Part shown: piece by piece, positions 1 through 6,705 of the stretch | How the letters are laid out: each line of letters opens with the position of its first letter | How positions within the stretch are numbered: position 1 is the stretch's first letter | Source of the DNA: VRUE01 sp036376915 | Lineage (GTDB): Bacteria; Actinomycetota; Thermoleophilia; Solirubrobacterales; 70-9 | DNA length: 8,714 nucleotides | Direction of reading: 5' to 3' | Assembly (NCBI GenBank): GCA_036376915.1 | Contig: DASUZK010000093.1 | Location: forward strand, 1 to 8,714 | Program-made: the position numbers and the translations under genes | Notes under the pieces: model-generated | What the model was told of the DNA's origin: nothing | The model's input: only the letters and a program-made list of their open reading frames with translations | Database searches by the model: none

Positions 1-670
1 CTTCATCAAGATCCCTGGCACCGATGCCGGCCTCACCGCGATCGAGGAGTCGATCTTCGCCGGCATCCCGATCAACGTCACGCTGCTGTTCGACGCGGAG
101 CAATACCTCGCCGCGGCCGACGCCTACATGAAGGGGATCGAACGGCGGATAGAGGCCGGGCTCAGCGCCGACATCGCCTCGGTCGCCTCGATCTTCATGA
201 GCCGCTGGGACGTCGCCGTCAGCGGCGAGGTGCCCGACGCACTGCACAATCGGCTCGGCCTGGCGATCGGCTTCCAGGCCTACCGCGCCTACCGCGAGCT
301 GCTCGACTCGCCACGCATGCAGCGGCTGATGAACGAGGGCGCGCGCCCGCAGCGCATGCTTTGGGCGAGCACCGGCACCAAGGACCCCGACGCCTCGGAC
401 GTGCTCTACATCGAGGGCTTCGCTTCGCCCTTCACCGTCAACACGATGCCCGAGCCGACCCTGCACGCCTTTGCCGATCACGGCGAGGTCGGCGCGCTGG
501 TCCCTGCCGATGGCGGCGATTGCGATCGGGTGTTGGCGGAATTCGACATCGCCGGCATCGACGTCGAAGCGCTAGCCAAGCGGCTGCAGGACGAAGGTAA
601 GGAGGCCTTCGCCAAGTCGTGGGACGAGATGCTGCAGACGATCGAGTCGCAGGCCGGGGCAACCGCGTGA
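1..670 (+). CDS. tal: Transaldolase, C-terminal part (5' end outside window)
   Basis: Transaldolase moves a dihydroxyacetone unit between sedoheptulose-7-phosphate and glyceraldehyde-3-phosphate, giving erythrose-4-phosphate and fructose-6-phosphate, in the cytosolic non-oxidative pentose phosphate pathway. The frame is open from base 2, so the gene starts before the window; 222 residues are visible of the roughly 360-370 usual for actinobacterial enzymes. The fragment opens with FIKIPGT, whose lysine (bases 8-10) lies where the family has its Schiff-base lysine. It is followed by INVTLLF and, later, by the actinobacterial-type blocks LWASTGTKDP and SPFTVNTMPEPTLHAF. An internal ATG at 128 is not the start, because family sequence continues upstream of it. 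The stop TGA overlaps the pgi start as GTGA. Fused Tal-Pgi proteins are known, but here the two genes lie in different frames and should give separate proteins. Identification is firm; only the N-terminus is missing. Confidence 0.95.
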   Translation, partial: FIKIPGTDAGLTAIEESIFAGIPINVTLLFDAEQYLAAADAYMKGIERRIEAGLSADIASVASIFMSRWDVAVSGEVPDALHNRLGLAIGFQAYRAYRELLDSPRMQRLMNEGARPQRMLWASTGTKDPDASDVLYIEGFASPFTVNTMPEPTLHAFADHGEVGALVPADGGDCDRVLAEFDIAGIDVEALAKRLQDEGKEAFAKSWDEMLQTIESQAGATA

Positions 671-2307
671 GCGACGTCTCGGCGTTGCGCCAGCACCCCG
701 CCTGGCACGCCCTTCAAGACCACTACGCGGGATTTCATAACGAGCATCTGCGCGACCTCTTCGCCGCCGATCCCCAGCGCGGCGAGCGGCTCGTTGCCGA
801 CGGCGCCGGCCTCCACCTCGACTTCTCCAAGAACCGCATCACCGACGAGACGCTGATGCTGCTCGGGCAGCTGGCGAAGGAGTGCGGCGTCGAGGAGCGC
901 CGCGAAGCGATGTTCGCCGGTGAGCACATCAACGTCTCCGAGGATCGCGCCGTGCTCCACGTCGCCCTGCGCATGCCGCGCGGGCGCTCGCTGATCGTCG
1001 ACGGCGTCGACGTGGTCAAGCAGGTGCACGAGACGCTCGGCCGCATGGCCGCCTTCGCCGAACGGGTCCGCTCCGGCGAGTGGACCGGCCACACCGGCAA
1101 GCCGATCCGCAACGTCGTCAACGTCGGCATCGGTGGCTCCGACCTCGGCCCGGCGATGGCCTACGAGGCGCTGCGCCACTACTCGCGCCGCGCACTCTCG
1201 TTCAGGTTCGTCTCCAACGTCGATGGCACCGACTTCGCCGAGTCGACCCGCGGCCTCGACCCCGAGGAGACGCTCTTCGTCATCTCCTCCAAGACCTTCA
1301 CCACGCTGGAGACGATGACCAACGCGCGCACCGCCCGCGAGTGGTCGCTTGCCGGTCTCGGCGGCGAGGAGGAAGCGGTCGCCAAGCACTTCGTCGCCGT
1401 CTCGACCAACGCCGAGGAAGTCTCGAAGTTCGGCATCGACACGGAGAACATGTTCGGCTTCTGGGAGTGGGTGGGAGGCCGCTACTCGATGGACTCCGCG
1501 ATCGGCCTCTCGACCATGCTGGCGATCGGGCCGGCCCGCTTCGAGGAGATGCTGGCCGGCTTCCACACCATGGACGAGCACTTCCGCGAGGCGCCGCCGG
1601 CGGAGAACCTGCCAATGCTGATGGGGCTGCTCAGCGTCTGGTACGGCGACTTCTTCGGCGCTCAGACCTGCGGCGTCTTCCCCTACGACCAGTACTTGCA
1701 CCGTTTTCCCGCCTATCTGCAGCAGCTGACGATGGAGTCCAATGGCAAGCACGTCACCCTCGACGGCGCCCATGTCGACTACGACACCGGGGCGATCTTC
1801 TGGGGCGAGCCGGGGACCAACGGCCAGCACTCCTTCTACCAGCTGATCCACCAGGGCACGCGGCTGATTCCCTGCGACTTCATCGGCTTCATGCAGAGCA
1901 ACAACCCGCTCGGCGATCACCATGACCTCTTGATGTCGAACGTCTTCGCCCAGAGCGAGGCGCTCGCCTTCGGCAAGACGCCCGAGCAGGTCCGTGCCGA
2001 GGGCACGCCCGAGGAGGTCGTCCCCCACCGGGTGATGGAGGGCAACCGTCCCTCCAACACGATCCTCGCCGAGCGCCTCGACCCGCACACCCTCGGCACC
2101 CTCGTCGCCCTCTACGAGCACAGCACCTTCACCCAGGGAGCGGTGTGGGGGATCGACTCCTTCGACCAGTGGGGGGTCGAGCTGGGCAAGGCGCTGGCGG
2201 TGGCGATCGTCCCCGAGCTGCAGGCCGACGAGGAGCCGGAGCTCGCCCACGACAGCTCGACCAACGCCTTGATCCGCCGTTACCGCCAGGCGAGGCGCGC
2301 GGAGTAG
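667..2307 (+). CDS. pgi: Glucose-6-phosphate isomerase
   Basis: Cytosolic enzyme interconverting glucose-6-phosphate and fructose-6-phosphate, linking glycolysis or gluconeogenesis to the pentose phosphate pathway. The 546-residue product is close to the E. coli enzyme (549). Both family signatures are visible: WVGGRYSMDSAIG (about residues 268-280) and GAVWGIDSFDQWGVELGK near the C-terminus. Residues matching the catalytic set are E357 in MESNGK, H388 in GTNGQHSFYQLIHQG and K508 in the second signature. I chose GTG 667 because it overlaps the tal stop by GTGA and gives a normal N-terminus (SALRQHPAWHALQ). A GTG at 619 is in frame and has a perfect AAGGAGG upstream (599-605), but the spacing of 13 nt is too long and the added residues do not look like Pgi. 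No clear Shine-Dalgarno precedes 667, so translation is probably coupled to tal. cydA follows after 3 nt. Confidence 0.97.
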   Translation: MSDVSALRQHPAWHALQDHYAGFHNEHLRDLFAADPQRGERLVADGAGLHLDFSKNRITDETLMLLGQLAKECGVEERREAMFAGEHINVSEDRAVLHVALRMPRGRSLIVDGVDVVKQVHETLGRMAAFAERVRSGEWTGHTGKPIRNVVNVGIGGSDLGPAMAYEALRHYSRRALSFRFVSNVDGTDFAESTRGLDPEETLFVISSKTFTTLETMTNARTAREWSLAGLGGEEEAVAKHFVAVSTNAEEVSKFGIDTENMFGFWEWVGGRYSMDSAIGLSTMLAIGPARFEEMLAGFHTMDEHFREAPPAENLPMLMGLLSVWYGDFFGAQTCGVFPYDQYLHRFPAYLQQLTMESNGKHVTLDGAHVDYDTGAIFWGEPGTNGQHSFYQLIHQGTRLIPCDFIGFMQSNNPLGDHHDLLMSNVFAQSEALAFGKTPEQVRAEGTPEEVVPHRVMEGNRPSNTILAERLDPHTLGTLVALYEHSTFTQGAVWGIDSFDQWGVELGKALAVAIVPELQADEEPELAHDSSTNALIRRYRQARRAE

Positions 2308-2310
2308 GCC

Positions 2311-3702
2311 GTGCCCCTGCTCGACGCCCTCCCGCTCGCGGCGTCTGAGTCCAACCTGCTCGCCGCGCGCGAGCTGATGGCTTTCACCCTCGCCTTCCAC
2401 ATCGTCCTCGCCTGCATCGGCGTCGCCCTGCCGGCGATCGTTCTCACCGCCAACTGGCTAGGGCTGAAGCGCGGCGACGAGGACGCGATGCGGCTGGCGC
2501 GGCGCTGGTCGAAGGCGATGGCGGTGACCTTCGCCGTCGGCGCCGTCACCGGCACCGTGCTCAGCTTCGAGTTCGGCCTGCTCTGGCCCCGCTTCATGGA
2601 GCGCTTCGGCGACGCCTTCGGGATCGCCTTCGCGATCGAGGGGATCTTCTTCTTCACCGAGGCGATCTTCCTCGCGATCTACATCTACGGCTGGAAGCGG
2701 CTCAGCGGCTGGGCCCACTTCTGGTCCGGCGTGCCGATGGTGATCACCGGCATCGGCGGCGCCTTCTCGGTCGTCACGGCCAATGCCTGGATGAACCAGC
2801 CCCAGGGGTTCACCCTCGACGCCGCCGGCAAGGTGGTCGGCACCGACCCGCTCGAGGTCCTCTTCAACCCGGCTACGGGCTACGAGGTGCCGCACATGAT
2901 CCTCGCCGCCTACATGGTCGCCGGCTTCCTCGTCGCCTCGATCTACGCGGTGGGCATGCTGCGCGGGCGGCGCGACCGCCTGCACCGGCTGGGGGTGGCG
3001 ATCCCGCTGACGATCGCCTGCATCGCCACGCCGATCCAGCTCTTCGTCGGCGACACCGCGGCCCGGGCGATCGCCGATCACCAGCCCGCCAAGTTCGCGG
3101 CGATGGAGTGCATCCAGGAAACCGGCCCCGACCAGACCGAGTACATCGGCGGCATCTGCACCGACGACGGCGTCGAGGGAGCGATCCCGATACCCGGCCT
3201 CGACTCCTTCCTGGTCGGCTTCAGCCGCGACACGGTGGTCACCGGCCTCGACCAGATCCCCGACGACGAGGAGCCCCCCGCCAACACCCTGCTCCACCTC
3301 TCCTTCGACGCGATGGTCGGGATCGGCACCGCGCTGCTCGGGCTCGCCGCCTGGTTCGCCTTCGTCTGGTGGCGGCGCCGCGACTTCCCGCGCACGCCCT
3401 GGTTCCTGCGCGCGGTCGCCGCCTCCGGCGCCGCCGCGGTCGTCGCGCTGTGGTGCGGCTGGATCGTCACCGAGGTCGGCCGTCAGCCCTGGATCGTGCA
3501 GGGCTTCATGCGGACCGAGGAAGCGGTGACCGAGGCCGAGGGCATCTGGTTCGCCTTCGCCGGCGTGCTGATCCTCTACGCCGCGCTGGGCACGACGGCG
3601 ATCCTCGTCCTGCGCCGGCTCTCCCGCCGCTGGCGGGAGGAGGGCGAGGGCGCCGACGAGGGCGAGACCCCCTACGCCCCGCCGGCGGAGGTCACCCAAT
3701 GA
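2311..3702 (+). CDS. cydA: Cytochrome bd-type quinol oxidase subunit I (CioA-like)
   Basis: Haem-carrying subunit of a membrane terminal oxidase that oxidises quinol and reduces O2 to water. The 463-residue protein is shorter than E. coli CydA (522), with a short Q-loop. Landmarks: H30 in AFTLAFH (equivalent of haem ligand H19 of E. coli), helix-III acids E110 and E117 in IEGIFFFTEAIF, H195 in VPHMILAAYM (H186, b558 ligand), K261 and E266 in AKFAAME (K252 and E257, quinol site), M335 (M393) and E388 in the TEVGRQPW block (E445). E. coli R391 is replaced by D333. The seven-residue glutamate spacing (eight in E. coli), NAWMNQPQGF and short Q-loop resemble the cyanide-insensitive CioA branch; this assignment is from memory of family patterns. 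C267 and C283 lie in the Q-loop. The tail is acidic. GTG 2311 is supported by GGAG at 2301-2304 with 6-nt spacing. Only 3 nt separate it from pgi, so the two are probably co-transcribed. Confidence 0.95.
   Translation: MPLLDALPLAASESNLLAARELMAFTLAFHIVLACIGVALPAIVLTANWLGLKRGDEDAMRLARRWSKAMAVTFAVGAVTGTVLSFEFGLLWPRFMERFGDAFGIAFAIEGIFFFTEAIFLAIYIYGWKRLSGWAHFWSGVPMVITGIGGAFSVVTANAWMNQPQGFTLDAAGKVVGTDPLEVLFNPATGYEVPHMILAAYMVAGFLVASIYAVGMLRGRRDRLHRLGVAIPLTIACIATPIQLFVGDTAARAIADHQPAKFAAMECIQETGPDQTEYIGGICTDDGVEGAIPIPGLDSFLVGFSRDTVVTGLDQIPDDEEPPANTLLHLSFDAMVGIGTALLGLAAWFAFVWWRRRDFPRTPWFLRAVAASGAAAVVALWCGWIVTEVGRQPWIVQGFMRTEEAVTEAEGIWFAFAGVLILYAALGTTAILVLRRLSRRWREEGEGADEGETPYAPPAEVTQ
3687..3691 (+). 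promoter_or_regulatory. Strong Shine-Dalgarno GGAGG at the cydA 3' end
   Basis: GGAGG lies inside the last codons of cydA, 7 nt before the ATG at 3699 that overlaps the cydA stop as ATGA. The motif and spacing are ideal for initiation, yet the frame it serves is only 23 codons long. Either it drives the small frame, or it is the former ribosome binding site of cydB, separated from it by insertion of the hairpin. The sequence is clear; its use is inferred. Confidence 0.5.
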
Positions 3703-3770
3703 CGCCGACGGGCCGATACGTCAAGTCATCGTTGACGTATCGGCCCATCGGCGGGGAGTTTGGGCGGTGA
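3699..3770 (+). CDS. Possible 23-codon small ORF coupling cydA to cydB
   Basis: A short frame starts at ATG 3699, overlapping the cydA stop by ATGA, and ends at TGA 3768-3770, overlapping the cydB start GTG 3767 by GTGA. It has its own GGAGG with 7-nt spacing. The predicted peptide begins MTPTGRYVKSS and ends PIGGEFGR. It is polar and basic with no hydrophobic stretch, so it is not a CydX or CydS-type single-helix subunit, although it sits in the cyd operon. The frame contains the whole hairpin at 3710-3746. It may be a leader-like coupling frame whose translation melts the hairpin and delivers ribosomes to cydB, a relic of hairpin insertion at an old cydA/cydB overlap, or chance. I did not recognise the peptide. 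Real protein status is uncertain. Confidence 0.35.
   Translation: MTPTGRYVKSSLTYRPIGGEFGR
3710..3746 (+). repeat. Perfect 15-bp inverted repeat (hairpin) between cydA and cydB
   Basis: The left arm GGGCCGATACGTCAA (3710-3724) and right arm TTGACGTATCGGCCC (3732-3746) are exact reverse complements around a 7-nt loop. No T-tract follows, and it sits inside an operon where full termination would remove cydB. It is 37 bp long, as is the hairpin at 5443-5479, and shares related bases with the junction element at 7694-7720. Possible roles are an mRNA stability or processing element, a partial attenuator, or a copy of a small palindromic repeat. The structure is certain; the role is not. Confidence 0.85.
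3755..3758 (+). promoter_or_regulatory. Shine-Dalgarno for cydB
   Basis: GGAG (within GGGGAG) lies 8 nt before GTG 3767, just downstream of the hairpin's right arm. It supports GTG 3767 as the present cydB start, and hairpin formation nearby could affect access to it. Confidence 0.65.
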
Positions 3771-4768
3771 CGCGCGCCGACGTGTGCGCCGTGATCCTCT
3801 GGACCGGCGCCACGCTCTACGCGGTCTTCGGCGGGGCCGACTTCGGCGCCGGCTTCTGGGACCTGGTCGCGGGCGGCGCCGAGAAGGGCAAGCGGCCGCG
3901 GGCGCTGATCGAGCATTCGCTGACGCCGGTCTGGGAGGCCAACCACGTCTGGCTGATCTTCATCCTCGTCGTCCTCTGGACCGCTTTTCCGGAGGCCTTC
4001 GGCGCGATCATGTCGACGCTGTACGTGCCGCTGGCCCTGGCCGCGTTCGGCATCGTCCTGCGCGGCGCCGGCTTTGCCTTCCGCGAGTCGGTGCGCTCGC
4101 TCGAGGCCCGTCGCGCGATGGGGGCGGCCTTCGCGCTCTCCTCCGTCCTAACCCCGTTCTTCATGGGAACCGTGGTCGGCGCGATCGCCGACGGCAACGT
4201 CCCCGCCGCGGGGAACGGGGACGCTTTCTCCAGCTGGCTGCAGCCGCTGCCGTTGCTCACCGGCGGCATGTTCGTCGCCAGCGGCGCCTACCTCGCCGCG
4301 GTCTTCCTCGTCGCCGACGCGCGCCGTTCGGGCAGCGCCGAGCTCGAGGGCTACTTCTCCCGACGCGCTCTCGCGGCGGCCGTCGTCGCGGGGGCCTTCG
4401 CCATCGCCGGCCTCTTCGTCCTCCACGCCGACAGCCGCTACGTCTTCGACCGGCTCGTCGACCAGGCCCTGCCGCTGGTCGTCGTCTCCGGCCTCTGCGG
4501 CCTCGCCGTGCTCGTCATGCTGGCCCGGGGCGCCCGTCGCGGGCTGCGCCCGTTGGCGATCGGCGCCTTCGTCGCCGTGATCTGGGGTTGGGGCGTCGCC
4601 CAGTTCCCCTACCTGCTGCCGACCTCGCTGAAGATCTCCGAGTCCGCCGCGCCGCCGGAGACACTTGCCGCCGTGATCGTCGTCTTCCTGATCGCCGCGG
4701 TCGTCGTCCTGCCTGCTCTCGGCCTGCTCTACTGGCTCTCGCAGAAGGAGCTGCTGAGTGGCGAGTGA
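3767..4768 (+). CDS. cydB: Cytochrome bd-type quinol oxidase subunit II (CioB-like)
   Basis: Second integral-membrane subunit of the bd-type oxidase, partner of the CydA encoded just upstream. The 333-residue protein is almost wholly hydrophobic with several transmembrane segments. Family landmarks in the N-terminal third are GADFGAGFWD (residues 23-32), PVWEANHVW (54-62) and LRGAGFAFR (about 98-106). D25, E57 and R99 fall where E. coli CydB has D29, D58 and R100. The WEANHVW form, rather than WDGNQVW of E. coli, again points to the CIO-like branch. GTG 3767 is chosen from its GGAG and because the family N-terminus follows at once. The 64-nt cydA/cydB spacer holds a hairpin and a small frame. 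No CydX-like gene and no cydDC assembly-transporter genes follow; the next gene is a HAD phosphatase starting inside the cydB 3' end. Confidence 0.95.
   Translation: MTRADVCAVILWTGATLYAVFGGADFGAGFWDLVAGGAEKGKRPRALIEHSLTPVWEANHVWLIFILVVLWTAFPEAFGAIMSTLYVPLALAAFGIVLRGAGFAFRESVRSLEARRAMGAAFALSSVLTPFFMGTVVGAIADGNVPAAGNGDAFSSWLQPLPLLTGGMFVASGAYLAAVFLVADARRSGSAELEGYFSRRALAAAVVAGAFAIAGLFVLHADSRYVFDRLVDQALPLVVVSGLCGLAVLVMLARGARRGLRPLAIGAFVAVIWGWGVAQFPYLLPTSLKISESAAPPETLAAVIVVFLIAAVVVLPALGLLYWLSQKELLSGE
4745..4750 (+). promoter_or_regulatory. Shine-Dalgarno for the HAD gene
   Basis: AAGGAG inside the cydB 3' end lies 7 nt before GTG 4758. It fixes the HAD start and implies translational coupling with cydB through their 11-nt overlap. 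Confidence 0.7.
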
Positions 4769-5441
4769 CCCCGGTGCGGTCCGCGCCGTCCTCTTCGACA
4801 TCGACGGCACGCTCCTCGTCACCGGGGGAGCGGGGGGCGTCGCCTGGCAGCGCGCCTTCGAGGAGCTCTACGAAGTCGAAGCCAATGTCGCCGAGCACAC
4901 CGACGCCGGCATGACCGACCCCGAGATCGCCGCGATCGTCTTCCGCGAGGTGATCGGCCGGGAGGGCAGCCCCGAAGAGCGGGCGAAAGCGATCGGCTGC
5001 TACCTCAAGCACCTGCCGGACACCGTCGCCCAGTCCGACGGGTACCGCGTCATGCCGGGCATCGAGGAGCTGCTCGACCGCCTGATCGACGACGGCCTCC
5101 TGCTCGGCCTGGTCACCGGCAACATCGAGGCCGCCGCCCACATCAAGCTCGCCCGCGCCCACCTCAACCGCTTCTTCAGCTTCGGCGGCTACGGCTCGGA
5201 TTCGTCCGACCGCACCGAGGTGACGAAAACCGCCCTGCGGCGCGGCGCCCTCGTCTCCGGCGGGACCCTTGCCGATGGCGCCTGCATAGCCGTCGGCGAC
5301 ACCCCCCGCGACGTCAAGGCAGGCCATGGCGCCGGCATCAAGGTGGTCGGCGTCGCAACCGGCAGCTACAAGGTCGACCAGCTCGAGCAAGCTGGTGCCG
5401 ACTGGTCGATCGACCAGGTCGGAGCCGACTTCCCGGTGTAG
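4758..5441 (+). CDS. HAD-superfamily phosphatase (phosphoglycolate phosphatase-like)
   Basis: A 227-residue haloacid-dehalogenase-type hydrolase, probably cytosolic and dephosphorylating a small phosphorylated metabolite. Motif I is FDIDGTLL with D14 as the expected nucleophile and D16 as acid/base. Motif II is T120 in GLVTGN. Motif IV is VGDTPRDVKAG with D181 and D185. A helical cap of about 80-100 residues follows motif I. The motif III basic residue is not in a standard KP context; K157 or R152 in SSDRTEVTK are candidates. The architecture resembles Gph or PGMB-like subfamily I enzymes, but the substrate cannot be read from sequence. The gene overlaps cydB by 11 nt and has a strong Shine-Dalgarno inside it, so it is the last member of the tal-pgi-cydAB cluster. 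A link to sugar-phosphate repair is possible but unproven. A perfect hairpin follows the stop. Confidence 0.88.
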   Translation: MASDPGAVRAVLFDIDGTLLVTGGAGGVAWQRAFEELYEVEANVAEHTDAGMTDPEIAAIVFREVIGREGSPEERAKAIGCYLKHLPDTVAQSDGYRVMPGIEELLDRLIDDGLLLGLVTGNIEAAAHIKLARAHLNRFFSFGGYGSDSSDRTEVTKTALRRGALVSGGTLADGACIAVGDTPRDVKAGHGAGIKVVGVATGSYKVDQLEQAGADWSIDQVGADFPV

Positions 5442-5442
5442 T

Positions 5443-5479
5443 TGGCGACTTATGCGTCATATGGACGCATAAGTCGCCA
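5443..5479. terminator. Perfect 16-bp hairpin in a convergent junction, probable two-way terminator
   Basis: TGGCGACTTATGCGTC (5443-5458) and GACGCATAAGTCGCCA (5464-5479) pair perfectly around the 5-nt loop ATATG. It begins 1 nt after the HAD stop and ends 4 nt before the cfa stop, so it fills nearly the whole 42-nt gap between two convergent genes. No T-tract is present on either side, so it would be a hairpin-only terminator or a 3'-end stabiliser. It has the same 37-bp length as the cydA/cydB hairpin, and its GACGCATA also occurs on the minus strand of the element at 7694-7720. Confidence 0.75.
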
Positions 5480-5483
5480 GGCG

Positions 5484-6689
5484 TCAGCCAAGCGTGCAGC
5501 GCGCCTGGTAGATGCTCAGAAACCCGTTCTCGAAGCCGTTGCGGGCCATGCGCAGGTACAGGCGCCAGACGCGGACCCGTTCGGGGCCCGCTAGCCGAAC
5601 CGCCTCGTCTAGGTTCTCGTCGAGGCGGCGCGCCCAGTGGCGCAGGGTCTCGGCGTAGTCGGCGCCGAACTCCTCGACGTGGCGGGTGACGAAGCCCGCC
5701 CGCTCCAGCGCCAGCAGCACGCGCGAGAGGTGCAGCGGTTCGGCATCGGGGAAGACGTAGCGCTCGGAGAACGGCCCGGCCTCGGGATCTGTGTGACGGA
5801 GGCGGGCGATGCCGTGGTTGAGCAGCCGCCCGCCGGGCTCCAGCAGCCGCGCCAGGGTCTGTGCGTAGACATCGATCTGGGCCTCGCCGACGTGCTCGAC
5901 CATGCCGATGCTGGAGATCGCGTCGAAGCGCTCGCCGGCCAGGTCGCGGTAGTCCATCACCCGGATCTCGACCCGGTCGGCGACGCCGGCCGCCTCGGCC
6001 CGCTGGCGGGCTCGTTCGGCTTGGGGAGGGGAGAGGGTGATGCCGACGACGCTGGCCCCGTGCCGCGTCGCTGCCCAGAGCGGGAAGCTGCCCCAGCCGC
6101 AGCCGACGTCGAGCACCCGCTCGCCCTCTTGCAGCGCCAGCTTGCGGGCGACCATCTCGAGCTTCTCCTCCTGGGCTTCCTCCAGCGTCTCCGCCCCGCG
6201 CGAGAAGATCGCGCAACTGTAGGTGGTCGAGTCGTCGAGGAAGAGCGAGAAGAACTCGTTGGAGACGTCGTAGTGGTGGCGGACCGCCTCGGCGTCGCGC
6301 TCCTTGCTGTGGCGGCGCCCGCTCGGCCGCAGCTCCGCCGCCGGCCGGCGCGGTGGCCGACACAGCCCCGCCGCCCGGACCGCGGCGAGCAGGAGGCGCG
6401 CCTTGTCGCCGCCCTCCAGCGGCGGCGGCTGCCAGCTGTCGAGCAGCTCGATCACGGAGTCGATGTCGTCGACCTCGAGCGCGCCGCTGACGTAGGCGCG
6501 GCCGAGGCCCAGCTGGCCGGGCGCGCGCAGCGCGTGGGCGGCGGCCTTGGGGGAGCGCACGAAGAAGGTCGGTCCGTCGCCGTTCGTCGCGGCCAGGCGG
6601 GTCCCGTCCCAGAACTCCACCGAGAACGGTCGCTCGGGAATGCGAGCTTCGATCTCGCGCCGTAGCGGTGCCGTACTGGAGAGCGGCAT
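5484..6689 (-). CDS. cfa: Cyclopropane-fatty-acyl-phospholipid synthase family methyltransferase
   Basis: SAM-dependent enzyme that adds a methylene bridge across the double bond of unsaturated acyl chains in membrane phospholipids. The 401-residue protein has an N-terminal lipid-binding region (about 1-130) and a C-terminal methyltransferase domain. Visible are HHYDVSNEFF (138-147), YSCAIF with C159 (E. coli C139), the SAM loop VLDVGCGWGSF (192-202), and GMVEHVG with E265 (E. coli E239). Also present are H292 and I294 in NHGI (E. coli H266 and I268) and Y345 in FGADY (E. coli Y317); together these match the E. coli bicarbonate-site set. The frame stays open upstream to 7523 across the desaturase gene, but ATG 6689 gives the family N-terminus and normal length. 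There is no Shine-Dalgarno, and a -10-like TATGCT sits 6 nt upstream, suggesting a leaderless mRNA. An alternative is an actinobacterial relative that makes 10-methyl fatty acids, but no companion reductase gene is in view. Confidence 0.9.
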   Translation of the reverse strand: MPLSSTAPLRREIEARIPERPFSVEFWDGTRLAATNGDGPTFFVRSPKAAAHALRAPGQLGLGRAYVSGALEVDDIDSVIELLDSWQPPPLEGGDKARLLLAAVRAAGLCRPPRRPAAELRPSGRRHSKERDAEAVRHHYDVSNEFFSLFLDDSTTYSCAIFSRGAETLEEAQEEKLEMVARKLALQEGERVLDVGCGWGSFPLWAATRHGASVVGITLSPPQAERARQRAEAAGVADRVEIRVMDYRDLAGERFDAISSIGMVEHVGEAQIDVYAQTLARLLEPGGRLLNHGIARLRHTDPEAGPFSERYVFPDAEPLHLSRVLLALERAGFVTRHVEEFGADYAETLRHWARRLDENLDEAVRLAGPERVRVWRLYLRMARNGFENGFLSIYQARCTLG

Positions 6690-6705
6690 GCCAGAAGCAT
6701 ATGAT
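6677..6705 (+). promoter_or_regulatory. Predicted promoter of the desaturase gene
   Basis: TGGAGA (6677-6682; 4/6 to TTGACA) and TATGAT (6700-6705; 5/6 to TATAAT) are 17 bp apart. Initiation about 7 nt after the -10 would fall near 6712, only about 5 nt before ATG 6717, too short for a Shine-Dalgarno. An in-frame stop at 6702-6704 rules out an earlier start. The -10 shares bases with the opposing cfa -10. Confidence 0.55.

Noticed and set aside
619..666. Alternative pgi start at GTG 619 behind AAGGAGG (599-605)
   Set aside because: Spacing of 13 nt is too long and the extra 16 residues lack Pgi character, while GTG 667 overlaps the tal stop in the usual way.
478..2400. Long open frame of 640 codons on the minus strand opposite tal and pgi
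   Set aside because: It mirrors the codon pattern of the plus-strand genes in GC-rich DNA, its translation is low-complexity and charged, and pgi on the other strand is unmistakable.
2458..3699. Minus-strand frame of 413 codons opposite cydA
   Set aside because: Antisense shadow: rich in G, D, E, A and R with no recognisable motif, lying wholly under a clear cydA.
3710..3746. Hairpin as a redox-repressor (Rex-type) operator
   Set aside because: Arms are 15 bp and do not resemble TTGTGAA-n6-TTCACAA; the length suits an RNA stem better than a protein site.
3699..3770. Small frame as a CydX/CydS-type oxidase subunit
   Set aside because: Those subunits are single hydrophobic helices; this peptide is polar and basic with no membrane segment.
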